This document shows, piece by piece, positions 15,722 to 23,967 of a stretch of 64,000 nucleotides of DNA. The DNA is from Arthrobacter sp. CDRTa11 (lineage in GTDB: Bacteria > Actinomycetota > Actinomycetes > Actinomycetales > Micrococcaceae). Each line of letters starts with the position of its first letter. Position 1 is the stretch's first letter. Below the pieces are notes generated by a model, which saw nothing but the letters and a program-made list of their open reading frames with translations, searched no databases and had not been told where the DNA came from. The stretch is taken from positions 2,790,001 through 2,854,000 of the forward strand of contig NZ_CP044532.1 of NCBI RefSeq assembly GCF_026427775.1, written 5' to 3'. The position numbers and the translations under genes were made by a program.

Positions 15722-16945
15722 GTGGATATCACCTTAATGGTGGCGCTGGTCATAGCACTGGCACTATTTTTCGACTTCACGAACGGCTTCCACGACACCG
15801 CCAACGCGATGGCCACGCCCATCGCCACCGGCGCAATCAAACCGAAGACTGCAGTGACTCTCGCGGCGATCCTGAACCTGGTGGGCGCATTCCTGTCAAC
15901 GGAAGTGGCCAAGACAGTTTCCGGCGGCATCATCAGGGAAGGCTCCGACGGGATCCAGATCACTCCGGACATCATCTTCGCCGGTTTGATGGGTGCGATC
16001 CTGTGGAACATGATCACGTGGCTCAAAGGGCTTCCGTCCAGTTCATCCCATGCCCTGTTCGGCGGACTGATCGGCGCGGCCATCGCGGGCATCGGGTTCA
16101 ACTCGATCAACCTCGAAAGCCTCATGCAGAAGGTCATCCTCCCGGCCATCTTTGCGCCACTCATCGCGGGCATTGTTGCCTACATCTGCACCCGCCTCGC
16201 CTACGCCATGACCTCACGCCATGATCCCGAGACCGGCAGCAAGCTGACGCAGAAGCGAGGCGGCTTCCGCAACGGACAGATCTTCACGTCCAGCCTGGTG
16301 GCGCTGGCTCACGGCACCAACGACGCCCAGAAGACCATGGGCATCATCACGCTGGTCCTGATTGCCGCCGGCACACAGGATCCAGGCTCGGGCCCCCAGT
16401 TCTGGGTTATTGCAGCCTGTGCTTTCGCCATTGCCATCGGAACCTACGCCGGGGGCTGGCGCATCATCAGGACCATGGGTTCCGGCCTCACCGAGGTCAA
16501 GCCGGCGCAGGGCTTCGCCGCCGAGACCAGCACCGCGTCGGCCATCCTGGCCTCCTCGCACCTGGGCTTCGCCTTGTCCACCACGCAGGTGGCCTCCGGT
16601 TCCGTCATCGGTTCGGGGATGGGCCGTAAAGGCACCACGGTCCGCTGGGGCATGGTGGGCAAGATCCTTGTCGGCTGGCTCTTCACCCTGCCGGCTGCAG
16701 GCATCGTGGGCGCGCTGACCGCCCTGCTCGTGAAGACGGGCGTCGTCGGTGTGGTGATCGCCGCCGTCGCCGGAACTGCTGCCGTGCTGTTTATGTTCTT
16801 CTATTCCCGCAAGTCCCATGTGGGCCACCACAATGCCGTGGAAGTCGAAGAAGCCGGGCAAGCCGTCCGCTTCGCCAAGAAGAAGAGCCTCGCCCGGGCC
16901 CAGGCCAGGGCGAAAGCCAACAATCCGAAGGATTCCGAGCAATGA
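15722..16945 (+). CDS. pit: Inorganic phosphate transporter, PiT family
   Basis: A 407-residue integral membrane protein, probably a low-affinity cation-coupled phosphate (metal-phosphate) symporter. The duplicated PiT signatures are present: GFHDTANAMATPIATGAI near residue 22 and ALAHGTNDAQKTMGI near residue 199. About ten transmembrane segments are apparent, with a cytoplasmic loop between the halves and a basic C-terminal tail. It starts at GTG 15722, with only a weak upstream purine tract. Its last codon overlaps the start of the small membrane protein at 16942 (ATGA), so the two are likely translated together. A possible PHO-box lies upstream. Confidence 0.95.
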   Translation: MDITLMVALVIALALFFDFTNGFHDTANAMATPIATGAIKPKTAVTLAAILNLVGAFLSTEVAKTVSGGIIREGSDGIQITPDIIFAGLMGAILWNMITWLKGLPSSSSHALFGGLIGAAIAGIGFNSINLESLMQKVILPAIFAPLIAGIVAYICTRLAYAMTSRHDPETGSKLTQKRGGFRNGQIFTSSLVALAHGTNDAQKTMGIITLVLIAAGTQDPGSGPQFWVIAACAFAIAIGTYAGGWRIIRTMGSGLTEVKPAQGFAAETSTASAILASSHLGFALSTTQVASGSVIGSGMGRKGTTVRWGMVGKILVGWLFTLPAAGIVGALTALLVKTGVVGVVIAAVAGTAAVLFMFFYSRKSHVGHHNAVEVEEAGQAVRFAKKKSLARAQARAKANNPKDSEQ

Positions 16946-17163
16946 AGTGGTTGGAACTGGTAACAGTAGGCGGCGCAACCCTCGTGTCCGCCGTGACAGT
17001 GGTGTTCCTGTACTCACTGGGTGTCCGCCTCACCGCCATTGCCGGTGATGCTGAGCAGTCCTCGCCCGGCATAAAGCGCTCCCTGGCATACGCCTGCTTC
17101 GGCCTCTGCGGCCTTGCTGTCCTGTTCGGGCTCTACCTGATCATTCCTTACTTCAGCAAGTAG
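16942..17163 (+). CDS. Small two-span membrane protein coupled to pit
   Basis: A 73-residue protein with two hydrophobic helices (about residues 5-30 and 47-69) joined by a short polar loop. It shares a four-base ATGA overlap with pit, which implies translational coupling and a role beside the phosphate transporter, for example as an accessory subunit. That role is inferred only from position. I do not recognise a family. Confidence 0.8.
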   Translation: MKWLELVTVGGATLVSAVTVVFLYSLGVRLTAIAGDAEQSSPGIKRSLAYACFGLCGLAVLFGLYLIIPYFSK

Positions 17164-17220
17164 TCCGGCCACAGTAGTCGCTGTGGAGCGTAGTCCCTGT
17201 GCAGGGCAGGAGCCGATGGC

Positions 17221-17226
17221 TAGGCT
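17221..17226 (+). promoter_or_regulatory. -10-like element, leaderless reductase gene
   Basis: TAGGCT ends six bases before the ATG at 17233. Confidence 0.55.
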
Positions 17227-17232
17227 TGAGCC

Positions 17233-17796
17233 ATGTCACGGATCCAGTATTTTGTTGCTTCGTCCCTTGACGGTTTTATCGCAACGTCCACCGATGACCT
17301 CGGCTGGCTCCTGCAGTTTGACGGTTTCGAGGGCGGCAAGGAAAGCTACGAGTCGTTCATGGACGGCGTGGGCTGCATTGTGATGGGCGGAGAAACGTTC
17401 GCCTGGCTGATGAAACACGAACCGGGAAACTGGCCCTATACCTCCACGCCCTCGTACGTTTTCACGCGCCACGAGTACGCTGCGCCGCCGGGAGCGGACG
17501 TCACCTTTATCCGGGGTGATGTCCGCGAATTTGTCCAGGACTTCAAGGACGACGCCCGCGGCAAGAACGTCTGGGTGGTGGGCGGCGGAAACCTTGCGGC
17601 ACAGTTCGCCGAAACCGGCCTGCTGGACGAGCTCATCGTGTCCATCATCCCCGTGGTCCTGGGGAACGGAAAGCGGCTGCTGCCCCTTGAAGGCCCGACG
17701 CCGCCGCTTCAGTTAACAGATTCGCGCACCCTGGGGCGGGGAGTCGTGGAGCTTCGTTACGGCTTCAGCCCGGCCGCCCGGCCTGGCGGGGCATAG
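17233..17796 (+). CDS. Dihydrofolate reductase family / RibD C-terminal domain protein
   Basis: A 187-residue protein of the DHFR-like RibD_C fold, predicted to be an NADPH-dependent reductase. It opens with the family strand IQYFVASSLDGFIA. GGETFAWLM near residue 55 and the nucleotide-binding VWVVGGGNLAAQFAETGLLDELIVS near residue 115 are conserved family features. It is too divergent from folate DHFR to assume that substrate. Members often reduce unidentified pterin- or flavin-precursor-like compounds. Preceded by a leaderless-type -10. Confidence 0.88.
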   Translation: MSRIQYFVASSLDGFIATSTDDLGWLLQFDGFEGGKESYESFMDGVGCIVMGGETFAWLMKHEPGNWPYTSTPSYVFTRHEYAAPPGADVTFIRGDVREFVQDFKDDARGKNVWVVGGGNLAAQFAETGLLDELIVSIIPVVLGNGKRLLPLEGPTPPLQLTDSRTLGRGVVELRYGFSPAARPGGA

Positions 17797-17818
17797 GGCG
17801 GGGGGACAGACACAGCAG

Positions 17819-18292
17819 TCAGCTGTCGTCGGGACCGTTGTCACGCAGCATGTTGGTGATCCGGGCGGTGGAAAGCCGCCGTCCCTTTTCGTCGGTCACC
17901 ACGATCTGATGCGTTGTCAGCGTGCGGCCCAGGTGGATTGCGGTGCAGGTCCCGATGACGCTCCCGGAGGCAATGGAGCGGTGGTGGGTTGCACTGACCT
18001 CAATGCCCAGGGCCCGCCGCCCCGGCCCGGCGTGCATCCCGGCCGCAAAGGAGCCCAGGGTTTCCGCGAGGACCACGTGGGCGCCGCCGTGCAGGATGCC
18101 TGCCACCTGCGTATTGCCCTCCACTGGCATGGTGGCCACGGTCCGTTCGGGGCTCATCTCCAGGAAGTGGATCCCCATCTTCACCACCAGGGCGCCTACT
18201 CCGTACTCGGCAAGCCAGCCGTGAAGGTGTTCCGGGATGCCGGCTGCAACCAACTCATCAGTAAATGGGCCGGGCGTGAAATTGTCCATCAT
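17819..18292 (-). CDS. Hotdog-fold thioesterase, PaaI family
   Basis: A 157-residue protein (two adjacent ATG codons, 18292 and 18289). The hotdog motif QVAGILHGGAHVVLAETLGSFAA is near residue 63, followed by EVSATHHRS. This matches PaaI/acyl-CoA thioesterase II-like proteins that hydrolyse aryl- or acyl-CoA. A longer in-frame extension upstream is rejected because it reads through polA in another frame. The gene is divergent from polA with 19 bases between the starts, so the two promoters must share DNA. Confidence 0.88.
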   Translation of the reverse strand: MMDNFTPGPFTDELVAAGIPEHLHGWLAEYGVGALVVKMGIHFLEMSPERTVATMPVEGNTQVAGILHGGAHVVLAETLGSFAAGMHAGPGRRALGIEVSATHHRSIASGSVIGTCTAIHLGRTLTTHQIVVTDEKGRRLSTARITNMLRDNGPDDS

Positions 18293-18294
18293 GG

Positions 18295-18304
18295 GAACTA
18301 GGCT
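18295..18304. promoter_or_regulatory. Shared divergent promoter core of polA and the thioesterase gene
   Basis: TAGGCT at 18299-18304 ends seven bases before polA GTG 18312. On the other strand TAGTTC (18300-18295) lies two or five bases before the two thioesterase ATG codons. Both hexamers overlap at a central CTAG. The plus-strand assignment is the stronger. Confidence 0.45.
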
Positions 18305-18311
18305 GGCACCT

Positions 18312-21149
18312 GTGAGTGAAACTACCAAACCGGCCCCTTTCCCGTCCCAAACCTCTGACCTCCGGGACGATGCTGCCCTGCCCGCCGACGCTGCCTTGCA
18401 GGACGTGGTGGTTCCGCCGCCGGCCAGCCAATCGGTATCAGCCACGGTGGCTCCCGTCATCCCCATCACCGGCCAGCCGCGCCTGCTGGTTCTGGACGGG
18501 CACTCCATGGCGTTCCGGGCTTTCTTCGCCCTGCCGGCGGACAAGTTCTCCACGGCCAACGGACAGCACACCAACGCCATCCACGGCTTCACGTCCATGC
18601 TCATCAACCTGATCAAGGAACAGAAGCCCACCCACATCGCGGTCGCCTTCGACGTCTCCGATGACACCACCCACCGCAAGGCGGAGTACAGCGGATACAA
18701 GGGCGGCAGAAACGAAACGCCGCGGGAGATGAGCGGCCAGATCGACCTCATCGACAAGGTCATGGGTGCCTGGGGCATCAAGACCATCAAGATGCCCGGC
18801 TACGAAGCTGACGACATCCTGGCCACGCTTGCCGCCATGGGGGAGAAGGCCGGCTTCGAAGTACTTCTGGTAACAGGGGACCGGGACGCCTTCCAGCTCA
18901 TCACGGACAACGTCTTTGTGCTCTACCCGCGGAAAGGCGTCAGCGACATCCCGCGCCTGGATGCTGCGGCCATCCAGGAGAAGTACTTTGTCACGCCTCC
19001 GCAATACTCGGACCTCGCCGCGCTGGTGGGGGAGTCCGCGGACAATCTTCCGGGCGTTCCGGGCGTGGGACCCAAGACCGCAGCCAAGTGGATCAACCTC
19101 TATGGCGGGCTCGAAGGAGTCCTGGAGCACCTGGACGCGATCGGCGGGAAGGTGGGCGACGCCCTCCGCGAAAACGTCGAGGACGTCAAGCGCAACCGGC
19201 GGCTGAACAGGCTTCACACCGACTTGGAACTGCCGCTGACGCTGGAGGACCTCGCCGAGCCGAGGCCTGACGAGGCCGCCCTGGAGCAACTCTTCGACGA
19301 ACTCGAATTCAAGACCATCCGCGCCCGGCTGTTCGCCCTCTACGGCAGCGACGAAGTGGAGTCCGCGGAACGCGAGACCATCGACACCCCTGCCTTTGTC
19401 ACCCCGGCGGACGCGGCAGGGCTGGCTGCGTTCCTCGCTGCAGGGGCCGGAAAACGCTCAGCCATCGCCGTTGACCTGGTACCGGGCCGTATCGGCGAAG
19501 ACGCCGCAGCAGTGGCCATCGTCCGTGACGACGCCGCCGTCTACATCGACCTCGCCGCCCAGGACGCCGCAGCTGAAAACGTCCTCGCAGACTGGCTGCG
19601 GGATGACACCTCCGCCAAGGTCATGCATGGCTACAAGGCTGCCCTCAAGGCACTGTCCAGCCGTGGGCTGGGACTCTCAGGAGTAGTGGACGACACCTCC
19701 ATCTCCGGGTACCTCATCCAGCCGGACCGCCGTACCTATGAACTCGCGGAACTGGCGCAGCACCACCTGAACATCAGCATCTCGCCGGAGACGGCCAAGG
19801 CGGGCCAGCTTGAACTGTCGTTCGACGGCGAGGATGCCGCCGCCGCGGATGCGCTGGTCAAGGTGGCCGCGGTGGTCCAGACCCTGAGCCGGCGTTTCGA
19901 GTCCGAGCTCAAGGAGCGCCAGGCCGAGGATCTGCTGTCCACCCTGGAGTTGCCCGTCAGCCGGGTCCTTGCCGACATGGAGCTCGCCGGGATAGCCATC
20001 GACATGCCCCACCTGGATGAACAGCTTGCTGATTTGGCGAAGGTCATCGATAACGCGCAGGAACTCGCCTTCGCCGCCATTGGCCACGAGGTCAACCTCG
20101 GTTCCCCCAAGCAGCTCCAGACTGTCCTCTTCGACGAACTCCAGCTGCCGAAGACCAAGAAGATCAAGTCCGGCTACACCACCGACGCCGCTTCCTTGAA
20201 GAACCTCCTGGAAAAGACGGGCCACGAGTTCCTGGTCCAGCTGATGGCGCACCGCGAGTCCGCGAAACTAAGCCAGATGCTCGAAACACTCAAGAAGTCC
20301 GTCACCGAGGATGGCCGCATCCATACCACCTACGCGCAGAACGTTGCCGCCACGGGTCGGATTTCGTCCAACAACCCCAACCTCCAGAACATCCCCATCC
20401 GCAGCGAGGAAGGCCGGCGCGTGCGCGGCATCTTCGTGGTCAGCGACGGCTACGAGTGCCTGCTCTCCGCTGACTACTCGCAGATCGAAATGCGGATCAT
20501 GGCCCACCTGTCAGGAGATCCCGGACTGATTGCTGCGTACAAGGAAGGCGAAGATCTTCACCGTTTCGTTGGCTCGCACATTTTCCATGTTCCGCCGGCA
20601 GAAGTGACCAGCGCCATGCGTTCCAAGGTCAAGGCCATGTCCTACGGGCTTGCCTACGGACTGACGTCATTTGGGCTTTCCAAGCAGCTGGAAATTTCGG
20701 TAGACGAGGCCCGGAACCTGATGAAGGACTACTTCGACAGGTTCGGGGCCGTCCGTGACTACCTCCGCGGAGTGGTGGACCAGGCACGGGTCGATGGCTA
20801 CACGGCCACCATTGAGGGCAGGCGCCGCTATTTGCCGGACCTCACCAGCACGGACCGGCAGCTGAGGGAAAACGCGGAGCGTATCGCATTGAACTCGCCC
20901 ATCCAGGGCTCGGCAGCGGACATCATCAAGAGGGCGATGCTGGGCGTGCACGACGAACTGCAGGCCCAGGGACTCAAATCGCGCCTGCTCCTGCAGGTAC
21001 ACGATGAACTGGTGCTTGAGGTGGCCATTGGGGAGCGGGAAGTCGTGGAGAGGCTGGTCACCGAGCAGATGGGCTCCGCCGCCGATCTCACCGTGCCCTT
21101 GGAAGTGCAGATCGGTGTTGGCACCACCTGGTACGACGCCGGCCACTAG
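18312..21149 (+). CDS. polA: DNA polymerase I
   Basis: A 945-residue family A polymerase for gap filling and primer removal. After a ~55-residue Pro/Ala-rich N-terminus comes the 5'-nuclease domain (RLLVLDGHSMAFRAFFALP; GYEADDILATLA; GVPGVGPKTAAKW). The middle 3'-5' exonuclease-like domain looks inactive: the first motif reads AIAVDLVPG without the usual Asp-x-Glu. The polymerase motifs are intact: DYSQIEMRIMAH (A), KAMSYGLAYG (B) and VHDELVLE (C). GTG 18312 is chosen over a longer in-frame start because of TAGGCT seven bases upstream and because the extension covers the divergent thioesterase start. A hairpin follows the gene. Confidence 0.97.
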   Translation: MSETTKPAPFPSQTSDLRDDAALPADAALQDVVVPPPASQSVSATVAPVIPITGQPRLLVLDGHSMAFRAFFALPADKFSTANGQHTNAIHGFTSMLINLIKEQKPTHIAVAFDVSDDTTHRKAEYSGYKGGRNETPREMSGQIDLIDKVMGAWGIKTIKMPGYEADDILATLAAMGEKAGFEVLLVTGDRDAFQLITDNVFVLYPRKGVSDIPRLDAAAIQEKYFVTPPQYSDLAALVGESADNLPGVPGVGPKTAAKWINLYGGLEGVLEHLDAIGGKVGDALRENVEDVKRNRRLNRLHTDLELPLTLEDLAEPRPDEAALEQLFDELEFKTIRARLFALYGSDEVESAERETIDTPAFVTPADAAGLAAFLAAGAGKRSAIAVDLVPGRIGEDAAAVAIVRDDAAVYIDLAAQDAAAENVLADWLRDDTSAKVMHGYKAALKALSSRGLGLSGVVDDTSISGYLIQPDRRTYELAELAQHHLNISISPETAKAGQLELSFDGEDAAAADALVKVAAVVQTLSRRFESELKERQAEDLLSTLELPVSRVLADMELAGIAIDMPHLDEQLADLAKVIDNAQELAFAAIGHEVNLGSPKQLQTVLFDELQLPKTKKIKSGYTTDAASLKNLLEKTGHEFLVQLMAHRESAKLSQMLETLKKSVTEDGRIHTTYAQNVAATGRISSNNPNLQNIPIRSEEGRRVRGIFVVSDGYECLLSADYSQIEMRIMAHLSGDPGLIAAYKEGEDLHRFVGSHIFHVPPAEVTSAMRSKVKAMSYGLAYGLTSFGLSKQLEISVDEARNLMKDYFDRFGAVRDYLRGVVDQARVDGYTATIEGRRRYLPDLTSTDRQLRENAERIALNSPIQGSAADIIKRAMLGVHDELQAQGLKSRLLLQVHDELVLEVAIGEREVVERLVTEQMGSAADLTVPLEVQIGVGTTWYDAGH

Positions 21150-21174
21150 GAATCCCGCACTTCGTTAGGCGGTC

Positions 21175-21213
21175 TCGCCGGCCCTGCATACCCCCGGGAT
21201 ACAGGGCCGGCGA
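21175..21213 (+). terminator. Hairpin downstream of polA
   Basis: TCGCCGGCCCTG (21175-21186) pairs perfectly with CAGGGCCGGCGA (21202-21213), 12 bp. The loop can extend the stem further with bulges. There is no U-run, so it is a candidate terminator of the high-GC type. Confidence 0.6.
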
Positions 21214-21240
21214 TGTGCCGCCTGCTGGACGCCGGCCATC

Positions 21241-21280
21241 TTGACCGTGACGCCATTTTGACGCCATGATGACATCATGG
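21241..21280 (+). promoter_or_regulatory. Promoter and candidate autoregulatory operator of the RHH gene
   Basis: TTGACC (21241-21246), an 18-base spacer, then CATGAT (21265-21270), which ends six bases before the ATG at 21277. This is a well-formed leaderless promoter. Over the -10 and the start codon lies the palindrome CCATGATGACATCATGG (21264-21280, two 8-bp arms). Direct copies of TGACGCCAT also occur at about 21249 and 21260. RHH proteins often bind such short repeats in their own promoters. Confidence 0.55.
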
Positions 21281-21801
21281 AACTTCAAACGTATGTCAAC
21301 AGCCTCCAGGAACAGTTGGCCAACGCCGCCGGCGCAGGCGGCGAGCAGACGCGTGAGGTGGCGCTCCGGCTCGCAGCGCCCCTGGAAACCGCTACTCGGC
21401 TTGTCCTGCTGGAAGCACTTGCGGCCGCCGCCGGGGAAATCACCGGGGAGCTCGCGCCAGGATCGGTGGAGGTGCGCCTGCGCGGCCGCAATCCCGAGTT
21501 CGTTGTTTCCCTTCCACCGGCCCGGACGGACTTCGACGATACCCCTCAGGAGTTCCCTGTCACTGAACCCCAGCCGGCCTTGCCAGGGGAGGGGGACGAG
21601 GGCGGGACGTCCCGGTTTACGCTGCGCCTGCCGGAACACCTAAAGCAGCGCATAGAGGCTGCGGCGGCAGCGGAGAAACTCTCTGTCAACTCGTGGCTGG
21701 TCCGCTCTCTTGCGGCTTCTTTGGAGCATCCCGGCCCATCCCCCCGGGGCAGTAAGAAAAGGTCCTCCGAGGGGCGCAGCTACAGCGGTTGGGTGCTGTG
21801 A
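21277..21801 (+). CDS. HicB-like ribbon-helix-helix (RHH) DNA-binding protein
   Basis: A 174-residue protein. Residues about 112-150 (RFTLRLPEHLKQRIEAAAAA, then EKLSVNSWLVRSLAASLE) are a clear HicB/Arc-type RHH: a strand, helix A, a turn and helix B. The N-terminal ~70 residues are helical and Ala/Glu-rich with no family I can name, and the tail is basic (SPRGSKKRSS). HicB-like antitoxins normally pair with a small HicA toxin, but none is adjacent. The partner here is a DUF4097 protein whose start overlaps this stop (GTGA), implying tight coupling. A palindrome over its own start suggests autorepression (inference). Confidence 0.8.
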   Translation: MELQTYVNSLQEQLANAAGAGGEQTREVALRLAAPLETATRLVLLEALAAAAGEITGELAPGSVEVRLRGRNPEFVVSLPPARTDFDDTPQEFPVTEPQPALPGEGDEGGTSRFTLRLPEHLKQRIEAAAAAEKLSVNSWLVRSLAASLEHPGPSPRGSKKRSSEGRSYSGWVL

Positions 21802-22688
21802 GTTCCATGTTTGATTTCGGAACCCCGGAACCCATTTCCGTCACCATCGAGTTGAACCTCGGAGACGTCCGGATTAAAGCGAGCGACCGCAGCGACACCG
21901 TTGTTGACGTGCAGCCCACGGATGAAACAAAGGCCTCGGACATCCGGGCGGCCGAGCAAACGAGGGTGGAGTTTTCCCATGGCCGGCTCGTCGTCAAGGG
22001 GTCCAGTGACTGGAGGCGGTATGCCATTTTCACTGGAAACGGATCCGTTGACGTCACCATCAGCCTTCCCTCCCGTTCCGACCTCCGGGCAGAGGCAGGA
22101 ATGGGCAAGTTCGAGTGCCAGGGGGAACTGGGCCGGTGTTCGCTCAAAACCGGCATGGGCAGGATCCGCCTGGACCGGACCGCTTCCGTCAAGGCTGAGA
22201 CCGGCTACGGGGACGTCACGCTGGAAGGTGCCGCCGGCGACGTCGAGATCAAAACCGGGTCCGGCGAGATCAGTGCCCGCCGTATTGATGGCGCCGCCCA
22301 CATCAAGAGCTCAGACGGGCACGTCTATATCGGCTGGGTGGCCGGCGATGTCCAGGTCAAGGCTGCCAACGGCAAAATTTCCATTGGCCAGGCGCAAGGG
22401 TCCGTCACAGCCAAGTCCGCCAACGGCAGGATCCGGGTTGGCGGAGTGGCGCGCGGCTCCGTCCTGCTGGAAACGGCGATGGGCGACGTTCGCGTAGGCG
22501 TCCAGGAAGGAACTGCGGCCTGGCTCGACGTCAGCACCCAGTACGGAAGGGTGATCAATTCCCTGAACGCCGCCGACGGCCCTGGCGGGCAGAAGGAGAC
22601 GGTGGAGATCCGCGCCCGGACCTCCTACGGCGACGTCGAAATCCAGCGTTCGCTCGACCCAATCCACGGGACGGCAAACCACGGGTGA
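21798..22688 (+). CDS. DUF4097 beta-strand repeat (toastrack-type) protein
   Basis: A 296-residue protein made of repeated short beta units with Gly-Asp-Val or Gly-Lys/Arg-Ile turns (GDVRIKA, GMGRIRL, GYGDVTL, GSGEISA, NGKISIG, NGRIRVG, GDVRVGV, YGDVEIQ), typical of DUF4097. The repeats build a beta-solenoid-like scaffold; family function is unknown, with proposed roles in envelope or adhesion-associated signalling. There is no signal peptide or membrane segment, so it is probably cytoplasmic. GTG 21798 overlaps the stop of the RHH gene, and a second candidate ATG at 21807 is in the same frame. The next gene begins at or just past the stop. Confidence 0.88.
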   Translation: MSSMFDFGTPEPISVTIELNLGDVRIKASDRSDTVVDVQPTDETKASDIRAAEQTRVEFSHGRLVVKGSSDWRRYAIFTGNGSVDVTISLPSRSDLRAEAGMGKFECQGELGRCSLKTGMGRIRLDRTASVKAETGYGDVTLEGAAGDVEIKTGSGEISARRIDGAAHIKSSDGHVYIGWVAGDVQVKAANGKISIGQAQGSVTAKSANGRIRVGGVARGSVLLETAMGDVRVGVQEGTAAWLDVSTQYGRVINSLNAADGPGGQKETVEIRARTSYGDVEIQRSLDPIHGTANHG

Positions 22689-22692
22689 TGAG

Positions 22693-22698
22693 TAGGGT
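22693..22698 (+). promoter_or_regulatory. -10-like element inside the DUF4097/DUF1349 junction
   Basis: TAGGGT ends seven bases before GTG 22706, suggesting an internal leaderless promoter that also defines the DUF1349 start. Confidence 0.45.
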
Positions 22699-22705
22699 TG
22701 ATGTT

Positions 22706-23329
22706 GTGAACAGAACGCGCGGAATCCAGATCGGGTCACTTCCCTTCCCCCTGGTCAGTGAAGGCCCGCCGGCTCTGGTTGGCCCGCTCCTTGAGGGGGA
22801 GAGGCTGGTCCTGACGGCGGACGCCGGCGCGGATATGTTCCTTGACCCCGGCGGAGATCCGGGCACGTCCGATGCTGAACGCTTCGTCTGGCCCGTCACG
22901 GGTGACTTTCGGTTCAGCGCCTTCGTCAGCCCCGTGTTTGTCTCTGATTTCGACTCCGGCGTGCTGCTTGGCTACGTCGATCCACTGCATTGGTTCAAAG
23001 TCTGCGCGGAGCTGGATCCCAGCGGGACCACCAGGGTGGTGTCGGTTGTCACCCGGAACGGCACGTCCGACGACTGTGACAGCTGGCCAATCGACGGATC
23101 GGGCACCTACCTGCGGATTTCCCGCCTCGGCCAGGCTTTCGCGCTGCACGCGTCCATCGACGGCGAATGGTGGAACATGGTGCGCTACTTCAGCATGGGC
23201 GAGCCTGCACCTGATGCCGTCAAAATCGGATTCGCGGCGCAGTCCCCTTCCGGGGAGGGAACGACGGCGACATTCAGCGAGGTCAGGTTCGATACCCAGC
23301 GGCTGGCCGAAGTAAGGGACGGCACCTAG
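22706..23329 (+). CDS. DUF1349 domain-containing protein
   Basis: A 207-residue protein with the concanavalin-like (jelly-roll) DUF1349 pattern: FSAFVSPVFVSDFDSGVLLGY, WFKVCAELDP, VSVVTRNGTSDDCDSWPI and LHASIDGEWWNMVRYFSM. The family is related to regulators and glycan-binding-like folds but has no firm function. Two starts are possible: GTG 22685 overlapping the upstream stop (coupled), or GTG 22706, which has TAGGGT seven bases upstream and begins closer to the usual family N-terminus; the latter is chosen. It ends 33 bases before a convergent gene. Confidence 0.82.
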   Translation: MNRTRGIQIGSLPFPLVSEGPPALVGPLLEGERLVLTADAGADMFLDPGGDPGTSDAERFVWPVTGDFRFSAFVSPVFVSDFDSGVLLGYVDPLHWFKVCAELDPSGTTRVVSVVTRNGTSDDCDSWPIDGSGTYLRISRLGQAFALHASIDGEWWNMVRYFSMGEPAPDAVKIGFAAQSPSGEGTTATFSEVRFDTQRLAEVRDGT

Positions 23330-23362
23330 CCGCGCCCGCCTGGCAGGCACCTCCCGCAAACG

Positions 23363-23914
23363 TCAGCTGGAACTTTGCTGGCCGGCCCACTCCTGCACGC
23401 GCCGTTTGCTCTCCTCGGGTGACAGGTCGATGACTCTGGTCATGACGGACCAACGGACGCCAAAGGGATCAAGGATCGAGGCGAACCTGTCACCGGTCAC
23501 AAAGGTCATCGCGGGTTCACGGACAGTGGCTCCCAGCGAGATCGCCAGACGAACAGCCTCGTCCGTATCAGGCACATACACGGCCAGCGAAAATGACGAT
23601 CCTGCGCCCAGAGTGGGCGCGGCCAGCTGATATTCCTCCAGCGGATCACTCAACGTCAGCAGCCCGGATCCAAAATCCAGCACGGCATGGGCCATGAGGT
23701 CTCCGCCGGGAAAGCGCGTAGTGTCCAGCACACGGGCCCCGAACACAGTTTCGTAGAATGCGAGGGCCTCTGCTGCAGGATCGACCACCAGGTGGGGGGT
23801 CAGCGAAGTGCTTCCGTGAGGAATGCCGCCGGTGGTGTAGGTTCCGGTCACAGCCTCGGTCGGATCAGGGGTGTCCAGGTGTTTCTGTGAAGGTGCTTTT
23901 TCCATACCGTCCAT
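23363..23914 (-). CDS. VOC family protein (glyoxalase/bleomycin-resistance fold)
   Basis: A 183-residue protein. After a ~45-residue Thr/Pro-rich N-terminus, the VOC modules run SLTPHLVVDPAAEALAFYETVFGARV, then LMAHAVLDFGSGLLTLSD and ILDPFGVRWSVMTRV. The PhnB-like subgroup is the best match; ligand unknown. ATG 23914 is preferred, with GACACT seven bases before it on the minus strand; a second ATG lies at 23905. A longer in-frame extension is rejected because it overlaps the divergent AraC start. The pair with AraC, starts 54 bases apart, suggests the regulator may control this gene. Confidence 0.85.
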   Translation of the reverse strand: MDGMEKAPSQKHLDTPDPTEAVTGTYTTGGIPHGSTSLTPHLVVDPAAEALAFYETVFGARVLDTTRFPGGDLMAHAVLDFGSGLLTLSDPLEEYQLAAPTLGAGSSFSLAVYVPDTDEAVRLAISLGATVREPAMTFVTGDRFASILDPFGVRWSVMTRVIDLSPEESKRRVQEWAGQQSSS

Positions 23915-23967
23915 GGTGCGCAGTGTCCGGCACCGCCGTCTTGTACTTTTGCGACAAAAGGAGCGTT

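Noticed and set aside
17819..18790. Long 323-residue version of the hotdog thioesterase
   Set aside because: The extension lies antisense to the start of polA and is not part of the hotdog fold.
21277..21801. Classic HicAB toxin-antitoxin pair
   Set aside because: No HicA-like small toxin is adjacent on either side; the coupled partner is a DUF4097 protein.
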